DNA of 64,000 nt from Maricaulis salignorans (lineage in GTDB: Bacteria; Pseudomonadota; Alphaproteobacteria; Caulobacterales; Maricaulaceae): assembly GCF_900103475.1 (NCBI RefSeq), contig NZ_FNHG01000006.1:1-64000 (forward strand), in the 5' to 3' direction. Each line of letters opens with the position of its first letter. Position 1 is the stretch's first letter. The position numbers and the translations under genes are program-made. The notes under the pieces were generated by a model, which saw nothing but the letters and a program-made list of their open reading frames with translations, searched no databases and had not been told where the DNA came from. This document shows, in pieces, positions 16,869-25,378 of this stretch.

Positions 16869-18143
16869 ATGGTCACACGCCCTGTTTCAGCTTTTTCCGG
16901 TTTTTCCGGCCGCCGTGCCCGTTTCGAGCACGACCGGCCCGACGCTGCGACAACACGCGAATTGCTGGCGCGTCTCCTGCGCTGCGCCCGGGACGAAGGC
17001 CTCGCCACCGCCACAGACTTGCGGCAGCGGCTGTTGCTCTCCGGCATCGATATTGACATGCCGCGGCTGGCCGACGCCCGCCGCTTTCTCGACAGCGGTA
17101 TCGCACTCGACGCCGAAGCAATCAAAGCCGGGCTGACCCCGGATATTGGCCGCTTCCTGCTACAGATTCTCGACGGCGATCTGGCGATCGAGAATTTTCC
17201 TGTCTTCGAAAACCGGATTGCCAATATCTACGCCCATGCCCAGGCCGCCACGGGCGGCGAGGTCGCCAGCTATATTCCCGAACTGGCGAAGCAGGATCCC
17301 GACAGTTTCGGTCTCGCGGTCTGCAGTATTGACGGTCAGCGGATGGCGCTGGGCGACGCGGAAACCCCCTTCTGTCTGCAATCAGTGATGAAGCCGCTCA
17401 ATTACGCCCTCGCCCTGGGCCTGAATGGCGAGCGTTTCGTGCATGAGCATGTCGGCCGCGAACCCTCGGGTCAGGGCTTCAATGAATTGACCCTCAACCG
17501 GGATAATCGCCCGCACAATCCGATGATCAATTCCGGTGCCATCATGTGCAGCGCCATGATCCGCCCCGGACGCCCGGTTGCCGAGCGCTTCGACATGCTG
17601 ATGCGCTTCTGGAGCTCGGCCATTGGCAGCCAGGCCTGCAGTTTTGACGAAGCCGTCTATAATTCGGAAAGGGGCACGGCCGAACGCAATTTCGCCCTGG
17701 CGAAGCTGATGGAGAGCCATGATGTCTTCCCCGAGGGGAGCATCGTCGATCGCGCCCTCGACCTCTATTTCCGTAGTTGTGCCATCTCCCTCGATTGCCG
17801 CGCCCTGTCAGTGGCAGCCGCGACACTGGCCAATGGTGGCGTTTGCCCGCTGACCGGCCACCGTATCGCGGAGCCGGCCACGGTTCGCAATACGCTGTCC
17901 CTGATGCTGACCTGCGGCATGTATGATTTTTCCGGCGAGTTTGCCTTTGTTGTCGGCCTGCCAGCGAAATCGGGTGTCTCGGGAGGGTTGATGCTCGTCG
18001 TACCCGGAGTTTGCGGTATCGGGCTTTGGAGCCCACCCCTCGACCGGCTCGGCAATCCGGTCCGCGGGCTCGAATTCTCGCGCCGCCTGGTCGAAGCCTT
18101 TCCGTTTCACATTTTCGCGGGGACAACGGACGGGCCACAATAG
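16869..18143 (+). CDS. glsA: Glutaminase with N-terminal helical domain (eukaryote-like form)
   Basis: Glutaminase hydrolyses glutamine to glutamate and ammonia. The catalytic beta-lactamase-like domain (about 125-410) has Tyr135 in SYIPEL, the nucleophile Ser172 and Lys175 in QSVMKP, and Asn221 in MINSGAI. At 424 residues it is about 100 longer than the usual bacterial enzyme. The N-terminal extension (about 28-120) resembles the EF-hand-like helical region of animal GLS/GLS2, and the catalytic core also follows the animal sequence unusually closely (VGREPSGQGFN, RPHNPMINSGAI, TLSLMLTCGMYDFSGEFAF). The same frame is open far upstream, antisense to argG, but the ATG at 16869 fits the domain start. 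Confidence 0.92.
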   Translation: MVTRPVSAFSGFSGRRARFEHDRPDAATTRELLARLLRCARDEGLATATDLRQRLLLSGIDIDMPRLADARRFLDSGIALDAEAIKAGLTPDIGRFLLQILDGDLAIENFPVFENRIANIYAHAQAATGGEVASYIPELAKQDPDSFGLAVCSIDGQRMALGDAETPFCLQSVMKPLNYALALGLNGERFVHEHVGREPSGQGFNELTLNRDNRPHNPMINSGAIMCSAMIRPGRPVAERFDMLMRFWSSAIGSQACSFDEAVYNSERGTAERNFALAKLMESHDVFPEGSIVDRALDLYFRSCAISLDCRALSVAAATLANGGVCPLTGHRIAEPATVRNTLSLMLTCGMYDFSGEFAFVVGLPAKSGVSGGLMLVVPGVCGIGLWSPPLDRLGNPVRGLEFSRRLVEAFPFHIFAGTTDGPQ

Positions 18144-18222
18144 CGCGCTGGACTTTCCCCGCGCCACTTCCCACTTTGTGCCCTGTCACCAGCCCTGTTT
18201 CCTGCCCCCCGGAGAATTTCCC

Positions 18223-19053
18223 ATGCGACGTCATCTTGTTCTGATTACCGGCGCCTCCTCGGGCATTGGCAAGGCGCTGGCGCGCGAATTTGCCGCCAAT
18301 GGCTGGGACCTCGCCCTGACCGCGCGGCGCAAGGACCGGCTCGAAGCCCTGGCTGAGGAAATCAAGGCCCAGTACGGCGTCGACAGCCTGGTGATCGCGG
18401 CCGATCTGTCCAAGGCCAGCGCCCCGAAGAAGGTCATTGACGCCGTTGAGGCCGAGGGCCGCCAGATTGACGGCCTGGTCAATAATGCCGGTTTCGGCCT
18501 CCCCGGAACCTATACCCAGACCAGCTGGAAACAGCAGGCCGACTTCCTGCAACTGATGCTGGGCAGTTATGCCGAGCTCGTGCACCGGGTGATGCCGGGC
18601 ATGCAGGCGCGCGGCTATGGCCGGATTCTCAATGTCGCCTCCGTCGCCGGCCTGATGCCCGGATCGAAGGGCCACACGCTTTACGCTGCGGTGAAGTCGG
18701 CGCTGATCAAGTTCAGCCAGTCACTCCATTTTGAAGGCAAGGAATACGGCATCCACGCCACAGCCCTGTGCCCGGGCTTCACCTATTCCGAATTCCACGA
18801 CGTCAATGAAACGCGCGACCTGGTGTCGAAAATGCCGTCCTATTGGTGGCTGACCGCCGAACAGGTTGCCGAGGCCGGCTATAATGCCGTCCAGCGCAAT
18901 CAGCCGATCAGCGTTCCGGGCCTGTGGTATAAATTTCTCACCGGCCTCAACCAGGTCCTGCCGACACCGGCCTCGATGTGGATGATGGAGCGCAGCACGG
19001 GCAGCGTCCGTCGCGGCGAGGTCGAGCCGGCAAGCCCGGCCGCCGGCGACTGA
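18223..19053 (+). CDS. Short-chain dehydrogenase/reductase
   Basis: This is a 276-residue classical SDR of the DltE/YqjQ type. It has the NAD(P)-binding TGASSGIG at 9-16, a basic-residue preference after strand 2 (TARRKDR, pointing to NADP), NNAGFG, and the catalytic Ser in NVASVAG with Tyr-x-x-x-Lys as YAAVK. Substrate unknown. A Shine-Dalgarno GGAG lies nine bases before the ATG at 18223, which is why I do not use an earlier in-frame ATG. It is followed three bases later by the LysE gene, so the two are probably co-transcribed. Confidence 0.92.
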   Translation: MRRHLVLITGASSGIGKALAREFAANGWDLALTARRKDRLEALAEEIKAQYGVDSLVIAADLSKASAPKKVIDAVEAEGRQIDGLVNNAGFGLPGTYTQTSWKQQADFLQLMLGSYAELVHRVMPGMQARGYGRILNVASVAGLMPGSKGHTLYAAVKSALIKFSQSLHFEGKEYGIHATALCPGFTYSEFHDVNETRDLVSKMPSYWWLTAEQVAEAGYNAVQRNQPISVPGLWYKFLTGLNQVLPTPASMWMMERSTGSVRRGEVEPASPAAGD

Positions 19054-19056
19054 TCC

Positions 19057-19683
19057 ATGCTCGATCTCACCCTGTTGCCGCTTTTTCTCGCCGGCGGTCT
19101 GGCGCTCGCGCTGACGCCCGGACCGGACATGGCCTTTACGCTCGCGACCACCGCCTCGCGCGGGCTGCGTGCCGGGCTGGGTGCAGTGGCCGGTATCATC
19201 ACCGGCGGCGCGATCTGGACCGTGGCGGCGGCGATCGGATTGGCGGCCCTGCTGACAGCCTCCGAACATGCGCTCGCGGTGGTCCGCTATGGCGGCGCCA
19301 TTTATCTGCTGTGGCTGGCCTGGCAAACAATACGCTCGCTTGACGCCGCGCCGCATGCCCGCGCATCGGCCTCGGCTTCGCAGGCCTTCCTGCGCGGCCT
19401 GATGACCAATCTGCTCAATCCCAAGGTCGGACTGTTCTTCCTCGCCTTCCTGCCGCAATTCACCAATGCCGAGCTGGGCCCGGTCTGGATCCAGATGTTG
19501 ATGCTCGGCGGGATGTTTTTCGCGATGGGGACGATGGTCCTGGTCGCGGTCGCGCTGGCGGCCGGTGCGGCGCAGGCCCGACTGGCCCGTTCGCTGACCC
19601 TGCGCCGGGCCTTGAACGGTCTGGCCGCGACGGCGTTTGGCGCACTCGGTTTGCGCTTGATCTTCAGCAGCAATACCGACTAG
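19057..19683 (+). CDS. LysE/RhtB family amino-acid exporter
   Basis: The 208-residue membrane protein has about six helices and the LysE family N-terminal signature GLALALTPGPDMAFTLATTASRGLRAGLGAVAGI, as well as MTNLLNPKVGLFFLAFLPQF after the central loop. Members export lysine, homoserine, threonine or other amino acids. The actual substrate cannot be read from sequence. It follows the SDR gene by three bases and precedes pyrF by 11 bases, so a three-gene transcription unit is possible. Confidence 0.92.
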   Translation: MLDLTLLPLFLAGGLALALTPGPDMAFTLATTASRGLRAGLGAVAGIITGGAIWTVAAAIGLAALLTASEHALAVVRYGGAIYLLWLAWQTIRSLDAAPHARASASASQAFLRGLMTNLLNPKVGLFFLAFLPQFTNAELGPVWIQMLMLGGMFFAMGTMVLVAVALAAGAAQARLARSLTLRRALNGLAATAFGALGLRLIFSSNTD

Positions 19684-19694
19684 ACCTGCGGCTT

Positions 19695-20408
19695 ATGTTA
19701 CAAGCTGATCCCCGCCTGATCGTCGCGCTCGATAAGCCGACTGTCTCCGACGCATGGGCGCTTATCGAAGCGCTCGGCGATACCGTCAATTTCTACAAGA
19801 TCGGGCTGCAACTCATCCCGATTGGCGGCATGGAACTGAGCACCCGCCTGAAACAGGCCGGCAAGCAGGTTTTCCTCGATTACAAGCTGCACGACATCCC
19901 GGCAACGGTCGAGAAAGCCACCCGAAGCCTCGCCGACACGGGCGCCGACCTGCTGACGGTCCACGCTGAACCGGCCGTGATGCGCGCCGCCGTCGCGGGC
20001 CGCGGCGATAGCGGTCTCAAAATCCTCGGCGTCACCGTAATGACTTGCTATGACGACGAGATGCTCACGGAAATGGGCTATGCCTTCGGCGCACGCGATC
20101 TGGTCATGCGCCGGGTCGAGCAGAGCCTGGAAGCCGGCGTCGATGGCATCGTTGCCAGCGCCCATGAGGCCGCCGGGATTCGCCAGAAATTTGGCGGCGA
20201 TTTTCTCATCGTCACGCCCGGTATACGACCTGCGGGCGCCGCAGCCGATGATCAGAAACGCGTCGCCACGCCGGGATCGGCCCTGCACGATGGCTCGACC
20301 CATCTGGTGATCGGGCGGCCGATCAATGCCGCGACCGATCCGGCCGCCGCAGCGCGCGCCATCATCGCTGAAATGGCCGCAGCAGCGCCGCAACCCGCAA
20401 CGGCCTGA
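19695..20408 (+). CDS. pyrF: Orotidine 5'-phosphate decarboxylase
   Basis: PyrF makes UMP from OMP, the last step of de novo pyrimidine synthesis. The 237-residue TIM barrel has the family opening LIVALDKPT, the catalytic DYKLHDIPATV segment with the Asp-Lys-x-x-Asp array near residues 61-66, and the phosphate-binding end VTPGIRPAG plus HLVIGRPINAATDPAAAA. Length is normal for the group I bacterial enzyme. It ends 15 bases before the convergent gene. Confidence 0.96.
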   Translation: MLQADPRLIVALDKPTVSDAWALIEALGDTVNFYKIGLQLIPIGGMELSTRLKQAGKQVFLDYKLHDIPATVEKATRSLADTGADLLTVHAEPAVMRAAVAGRGDSGLKILGVTVMTCYDDEMLTEMGYAFGARDLVMRRVEQSLEAGVDGIVASAHEAAGIRQKFGGDFLIVTPGIRPAGAAADDQKRVATPGSALHDGSTHLVIGRPINAATDPAAAARAIIAEMAAAAPQPATA

Positions 20409-20423
20409 CTTGCATTCAGCCTG

Positions 20424-21116
20424 TCAGGGGTAGGCGCGGCGCGGGGCGACATGCGGCACAGGGGCTGTGCGGTGATCGAGCGCCCGCACTTGCCGGGCGC
20501 GATGCCCGAGGCCGGCATGGCCGGCGCGGACCCGGCCATCCGCCGCGATGAGGATCACGCCGCGATAGCTGTAAACCGGCGCGAAGGGCCGCTCGACACC
20601 GCCCACCAGAGTACCGACGAAGAAATCATCGCCCAGTCGCACGGTTTCGGCCTGGGGGGCGCGCTGGTGCACCGAGCGACCGGAGGCCGGAACAGGCTGC
20701 TGTGACGTAGTGACGGTCGCGCCCTGATAACGCTGCGACACCGCCGGAGGCTGGGTGTTGGGCATGTTTGCGCTGTAACTTACGGGCCAGACCTGCTCGG
20801 GCGATACCTGCGCGGGCCGGGCCAGGACAGGCTGGCTGTGAGATGCAGATTGAAGCGAGACGGTTGGCGCGGTCATGGCCGGGCGATTCCCCGCGCGCAG
20901 CGCAACCGCTCCCGCAGGCACCGCTTCCAGCCCATCCGGCATTTCCGTGAACCGGCAAGGCGAACCGGTATAACTGCCATCCAGCGCCTGGCGAATCTCG
21001 GCAGCGCTGCAGATGCGCTCCGGGCCCCCGGCAAGGCGGGGCTCCGTTTGTGGCTGGGCGAGCGCGACCGGTGTGGCCGCGGCGACCGCCAGCATCAAGG
21101 CGAGCAAGCGTTTCAT
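20424..21116 (-). CDS. Secreted hypothetical protein
   Basis: The 230-residue protein begins with a clear Sec signal peptide (KRLLALMLAVAAATPVALA, cleavage near residue 20). The mature part contains two Cys residues likely to pair (RICSAAE and GSPCRFTEM), a low-complexity Gln/Pro/Ser/Val-rich middle (about 85-150), and a C-terminal domain with FVGTLVGGVERPFAPVYSYRGVILIAADG. I do not recognise a family. The export signal, disulfide pair and disordered linker suggest a periplasmic or surface protein. Confidence 0.7.
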   Translation of the reverse strand: MKRLLALMLAVAAATPVALAQPQTEPRLAGGPERICSAAEIRQALDGSYTGSPCRFTEMPDGLEAVPAGAVALRAGNRPAMTAPTVSLQSASHSQPVLARPAQVSPEQVWPVSYSANMPNTQPPAVSQRYQGATVTTSQQPVPASGRSVHQRAPQAETVRLGDDFFVGTLVGGVERPFAPVYSYRGVILIAADGRVRAGHAGLGHRARQVRALDHRTAPVPHVAPRRAYP

Positions 21117-21253
21117 TCCGGCACACTAGCCCGGACCGTGCAGCGCTCAAAGCGAGCGCACCCGGCAGGCGAATCGGCGCATCCAATAGCGGCTGTCAGG
21201 GGTAGGTGACTGCTTTGTCCCGATCCGTCGCCGGGCAGGGCCTTGCGTCGGGC

Positions 21254-21463
21254 TTAGAAATCGCTGGCCATGCCCTTGCGCTCCCAATCACCGAACCGGG
21301 TCGGCTCAAGGCCTTTCGGGCCACCGGTTTCGGCCGGGCCGTTCGCCGCTGCATCAATCGCGGCCTGCCTTGCCTTCGCTTCAGCCAGGGCGCGCTGCGC
21401 CGCAGGTGTCAGCTGTTTGTCAGGGGCCGGGGCGGTGGCGGGATTTTCCGGGGCATCTTGCAT
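21254..21463 (-). CDS. DUF1674 / SdhAF4-like succinate dehydrogenase assembly factor
   Basis: The small 69-residue protein ends in the hallmark GGPKGLEPTRFGDWERKGMASDF of the DUF1674 family, the bacterial counterpart of mitochondrial SDHAF4, which binds flavinylated SdhA during complex II assembly. The N-terminal half is Ala/Pro/Gln-rich and probably disordered, as in homologues. The sdh operon is not in this window. The role is inferred from the eukaryotic member. Confidence 0.85.
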   Translation of the reverse strand: MQDAPENPATAPAPDKQLTPAAQRALAEAKARQAAIDAAANGPAETGGPKGLEPTRFGDWERKGMASDF

Positions 21464-21570
21464 CCCTATCCGTTACAGCGCCGGGAAGGCCGCGCCAAGC
21501 ACGGAACTGCAAGCGAGCCGGGCCGCCGGGACTATTAGACGTGGCCCGGCCGCCGTGCTAGCTGGCGCGC

Positions 21571-22866
21571 ATGAGTGATGGACTAGATCCCCGCCGGGTG
21601 GCTGCCCGGGCCTATTCGCTTGTGCTCAAACAGCACAAAACGATTGAATCCGCCCTGCATCGCGATCCCGGCTTTGCGGCAATGAGTGATCGTGACCGCG
21701 GTTTTGCCCGCGCGATTGTCTCGACGACCTTTCGCCGCCTCGGTCAGACCCGGCTGGTCCTGAACAAATTCCTCGCCAGACCGATCGAGGAAAACGCCGC
21801 CCCGATCCAGGCCATATTGCTGACCGGTGCCGCGCAATTGCTGTGGATGGGTGTTCCGCCACACGCTGCCGTCTCCTCGGCCGTCTCGCTGGCCGATGAA
21901 GACGATAAATCCCGCCGCCTCAAAGGTCTGGTCAATGCCGTCCTGCGCAAGGTCGACCGCGAGGGCGGGGCGATTGCCGGCGCGACCGCACCGCAGGAAA
22001 ACCTGCCGGAATGGCTGGTCCAGAGCTGGCGCACCGCCTATGGGCCCGGCCAGCTCAGCAAGATCGCCAATGCCCTGCTGGAAACCCCGCCGCTTGATCT
22101 GACGGTCAAAATTCCGTCCGAGCGCGAACACTGGGCCGCCGAACTGGGCGCCACCATTCTGCCGAATGGCACATTGCGCCGCGCCAGCATCACCGATCTG
22201 ACCACCTTGCCGGGCTTCGCCGAAGGGGCCTGGTGGGCCCAGGATGCCGCTGCCGCACTTCCCGCCCAGCTTCTTCGGGTCAAGCCCGGTGAAACGATCG
22301 TTGATCTCTGCGCCGCGCCTGGTGGCAAGACGATGCAGCTGGCTGCCATGGGCGCCAAGGTCATCGCCGTCGACGTGTCCGAGCAACGCATGAAGCGGGT
22401 CAGTGAAAACCTGCAGCGCACCGGACTGGAAGCCGAGCTGGTGGTCGATGATGGCCGCACCTGGCGCCCCGATAATCGCGTCGATGCGGTTTTGCTCGAT
22501 GCGCCCTGCACCGCGACCGGCACACTGCGCCGCCATCCGGAAGGCGCCTGGATCAAGCGTCCCGAAGACGTCGCCAAGCTGCAATCGCTCCAGTTCGAGC
22601 TGATCAAATCGGCAATCCGGATGATCAAGCCGGGCGGGCGCCTGATCGTATGCACCTGTTCGCTTCAGCCCCAGGAGGGCGAGGCGCTGGCCAATACGAT
22701 CTCGAATTATGAAAGCCTGGCACCGTTCGCCATCACCCGGACCGAGCTGACCGACCTGGCCGAATCGGTCACCAAGGGCGGATTCATGCGGGTCACACCC
22801 GCGGTCTGGCGCAGCCATGGCGGCATGGATGGATTCTTCATCGCCCGCTTTTCCAAGCGCGCCTGA
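21571..22866 (+). CDS. rsmB: 16S rRNA (cytosine967-C5)-methyltransferase RsmB
   Basis: The 431-residue protein combines an N-terminal NusB-like RNA-binding domain (about 5-140, with [19 protein letters not shown] and the [12 protein letters not shown] helix) and a C-terminal Rossmann methyltransferase domain with SAM motif [35 protein letters not shown] (motif IV with the first Cys) and [11 protein letters not shown] (motif VI with the catalytic Cys). This is the RsmB/Sun architecture. It is followed 71 bases later by rpe. Confidence 0.94.
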   Translation: MSDGLDPRRVAARAYSLVLKQHKTIESALHRDPGFAAMSDRDRGFARAIVSTTFRRLGQTRLVLNKFLARPIEENAAPIQAILLTGAAQLLWMGVPPHAAVSSAVSLADEDDKSRRLKGLVNAVLRKVDREGGAIAGATAPQENLPEWLVQSWRTAYGPGQLSKIANALLETPPLDLTVKIPSEREHWAAELGATILPNGTLRRASITDLTTLPGFAEGAWWAQDAAAALPAQLLRVKPGETIVDLCAAPGGKTMQLAAMGAKVIAVDVSEQRMKRVSENLQRTGLEAELVVDDGRTWRPDNRVDAVLLDAPCTATGTLRRHPEGAWIKRPEDVAKLQSLQFELIKSAIRMIKPGGRLIVCTCSLQPQEGEALANTISNYESLAPFAITRTELTDLAESVTKGGFMRVTPAVWRSHGGMDGFFIARFSKRA

Positions 22867-22937
22867 TTGGGCACTGTTTCAGCGTGATCGGCGGGCGTGT
22901 CTTGCACGTGTGCTACAGCACTGTTATCCGATCTGTC

Positions 22938-23597
22938 ATGGGCGCTCCGGTTTACATTTCACCATCCATCCTGTCGGCGGATTTCGCCCGGCTCGGCGAC
23001 GAGGTTCGCGCGATCGACGCGGCCGGCGCTGACTGGATCCATATCGATGTGATGGACGGGCATTTCGTGCCCAATCTGACGATCGGGCCCGGCGTCATCA
23101 AGGCGCTGCGGCCGCATAGCGACAAGCCGTTCGACGTTCATTTGATGATCACGCCTGTCGACCCCTATATCGACGCCTTCATTGAAGCGGGCGCCAATAT
23201 CATCACGGCACACCCGGAAGCAGGTCCGCATTTCCACCGCACCGTCCAGGCGATCAAGGCGCGCGGCGCCAAGGCCGGTGCCGCGCTCAACCCGTCTTCC
23301 TCGCCTGACATGATCGATTATGTGCTCGACGAGCTCGATCTGGTGCTGGTGATGAGCGTCAATCCCGGTTTTGGTGGCCAGAGCTTCATCGACAGCCAGT
23401 TGCGCAAGATCGAAACCCTGCGCGAACAGGTTGAGCGGCGCGGCCTGTCGACGATTATCGAAGTCGATGGCGGTGTCACGCCGGGTAATGCCAGTGCCTG
23501 TATCAATGCAGGCGCCAGCGCGCTCGTCGCCGGCTCTGCCGTCTTCAGGGGCGGCCCCGACCTGTACCGGCAGAATATCCAAGCGTTGCGTGGGTAG
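22938..23597 (+). CDS. rpe: Ribulose-phosphate 3-epimerase
   Basis: Rpe interconverts ribulose 5-phosphate and xylulose 5-phosphate in the pentose phosphate pathway. The 219-residue TIM barrel has [34 protein letters not shown] (metal-binding His and catalytic Asp), [16 protein letters not shown] and [12 protein letters not shown] with the second catalytic Asp. The ATG at 22938 matches the family N-terminus; an upstream in-frame ATG at 22884 would add an unusual 18 residues. It lies five bases before the heparinase-like gene, so co-transcription is likely. Confidence 0.95.
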   Translation: MGAPVYISPSILSADFARLGDEVRAIDAAGADWIHIDVMDGHFVPNLTIGPGVIKALRPHSDKPFDVHLMITPVDPYIDAFIEAGANIITAHPEAGPHFHRTVQAIKARGAKAGAALNPSSSPDMIDYVLDELDLVLVMSVNPGFGGQSFIDSQLRKIETLREQVERRGLSTIIEVDGGVTPGNASACINAGASALVAGSAVFRGGPDLYRQNIQALRG

Positions 23598-23602
23598 CGG
23601 CA

Positions 23603-25378
23603 ATGGCTGGCGCTGTCCGTCTGTCTGACTATCCGATTGCCGCCATCCAGGCACTGAGGCGCGAGGCCTCCTCGACCGTCAACGCCATCGGCCTGCTGCG
23701 CTCGATGCGCGCACTCGGTCCGATCCCTGAAACCCTGTGCGCCTATCCGGCGGACTTCTATTCGGGCCATACCGGGCGCGGTGCCGAAATTCTGGAGGGC
23801 CGGTTTGACCTGGCCGGCGACCAGCTCGACGCCGACTCCGGCAAGGCGGGCATCTGGTCACGCTCGACGCCATCTCGCGCCTTCGCCTGCAGCCTGCACG
23901 GTTTCGGGTGGTTGCGCGATTGTGCCGCCGCCGAAACGTCGGGCGATGAAGCGCGCCGACTCGTCGATGCCTGGATCCAGGGCTTTGGCCGCTGGAACAG
24001 CTTCGCCTGGTCACAGGACGTCTTGTCATCCCGGTTGATGAACTGGTTACGCAGCGGCGAATTGCTGTTTGCGGTGCCCGGTGGCGACAACGAGGACGCA
24101 ATCCGGCGTCACGCTGCACGGCTGCGCTGCCTTGTGCGCCAGACGCGCTATCTGCAACGCGCCCTGCCTCTGGCACCGGATGGGATCATCCGGCTGCGTT
24201 GCGCTGCGGCCTTGACCCTGGCCGGTCTGTGCCTGCCGGGCGAGGCTGCAATGCTGAAGGCGGCGATCGCAGCCTATAGCCATGAGATCGACCGCCAGAT
24301 CCTGCCTGATGGCGGACATTTGTCCCGCGCGCCGCGCGCCGTGGCCGAAGCGCTGATTGACCTGGTCACCGTGCGCGATGTCGCGGCCGGACTCGAGACA
24401 GAATTGCCCGCCTCGCTGCAGCGCGCCGTCGAGCGGCTGGCGCCGATGGCGCGTTTCTTCCAGACCGTAGATGGCGGGCTGGCAAGCTTCCATGGCGGCG
24501 GCGAGGGTGACCGGGCGGCCTTGGCGGCAGTGCTCGAACGCGGAGACATCAAGTCGCGCACATTCGGATTCGCGCCCCATTCCGGCTATCAGCGTGCCCA
24601 TGCCGGCGGTGCCACAGTCCTGCTCGATGTCGGCGAACCGCCGCGCGGCGCGCTGAGTGTCGAGGCCCACGCATCCGCGCTGGCCTTCGAATTGTGCACG
24701 GCCAGCGGCCGCCTCGTCGTCAATTGTGGCTGGGCCGATGATCAACCCGCCAATTGGCGTGAAGCTGTCCGGGCGACGGCGGCCCACTCGACCCTGACCC
24801 TGGAAGAGACCTCTTCGGCGCGGCTGTTGTCGCCCGGCTGGCAGCGTTCACTGCTCGGACCCCGGCTCGCAACCTCGCCCGGTCCGGTCACGGCGCGGCG
24901 CAATGAAGAGGAACTCGGCGTTTGGCTCGAGGGCGGCCATGAGGGTTATCGCGAAGAATACGGGCTCTCGCACCGGCGCCGGATCTTCCTGGCGGCCGAT
25001 GGTGGCGATGTCCGCGGCGAGGACGCCCTGTTCCGCCCGATTGATGACGGGGCGCCCGATGATGTCGAGGTCCGCTGGCGTTTTGCGATCCGCTTCCATC
25101 TCCACCCCGGCGTCCGCGCCTCACTGGCACGGGACTCGATGAGCGTTCTGCTGGTGCAGCCGTCCGGAGCGGGGTGGCGTTTCCGGTGTGATGGCGAGCC
25201 GATCCGTCTCGAGCGCTCCGTCTATCTCGCGGCCGGCGCCCCACCCCAGCGCGCGACCCAGATTGTCGTGCAGGGCGAAGCAGAACCGTTCGGGGCAGGC
25301 GACCGGCCACCAAATCGTGTACGGTGGGCGTTTCAGCGCCTCGGCCGTATTGGCGGCGCTGCGGGGGAATATCCATGA
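23603..25378 (+). CDS. Heparinase II/III family protein
   Basis: The 591-residue protein has an N-terminal alpha/alpha toroid (about 60-290) and a C-terminal beta-sandwich (about 320-590), the layout of heparinase II/III-like polysaccharide lyases. The core includes LPDGGHLSRAPRAV and TFGFAPHSGYQRAHAGGATVLLDVGEPP, then AHASALAFELCTASGRLVVNCG with the family's His/Gly pattern. No signal peptide is visible, which is odd for a lyase acting on extracellular glycans. Homologues are regularly found beside rpe and purH in alphaproteobacteria. Function unknown. The stop overlaps the next start by ATGA. Confidence 0.85.
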   Translation: MAGAVRLSDYPIAAIQALRREASSTVNAIGLLRSMRALGPIPETLCAYPADFYSGHTGRGAEILEGRFDLAGDQLDADSGKAGIWSRSTPSRAFACSLHGFGWLRDCAAAETSGDEARRLVDAWIQGFGRWNSFAWSQDVLSSRLMNWLRSGELLFAVPGGDNEDAIRRHAARLRCLVRQTRYLQRALPLAPDGIIRLRCAAALTLAGLCLPGEAAMLKAAIAAYSHEIDRQILPDGGHLSRAPRAVAEALIDLVTVRDVAAGLETELPASLQRAVERLAPMARFFQTVDGGLASFHGGGEGDRAALAAVLERGDIKSRTFGFAPHSGYQRAHAGGATVLLDVGEPPRGALSVEAHASALAFELCTASGRLVVNCGWADDQPANWREAVRATAAHSTLTLEETSSARLLSPGWQRSLLGPRLATSPGPVTARRNEEELGVWLEGGHEGYREEYGLSHRRRIFLAADGGDVRGEDALFRPIDDGAPDDVEVRWRFAIRFHLHPGVRASLARDSMSVLLVQPSGAGWRFRCDGEPIRLERSVYLAAGAPPQRATQIVVQGEAEPFGAGDRPPNRVRWAFQRLGRIGGAAGEYP

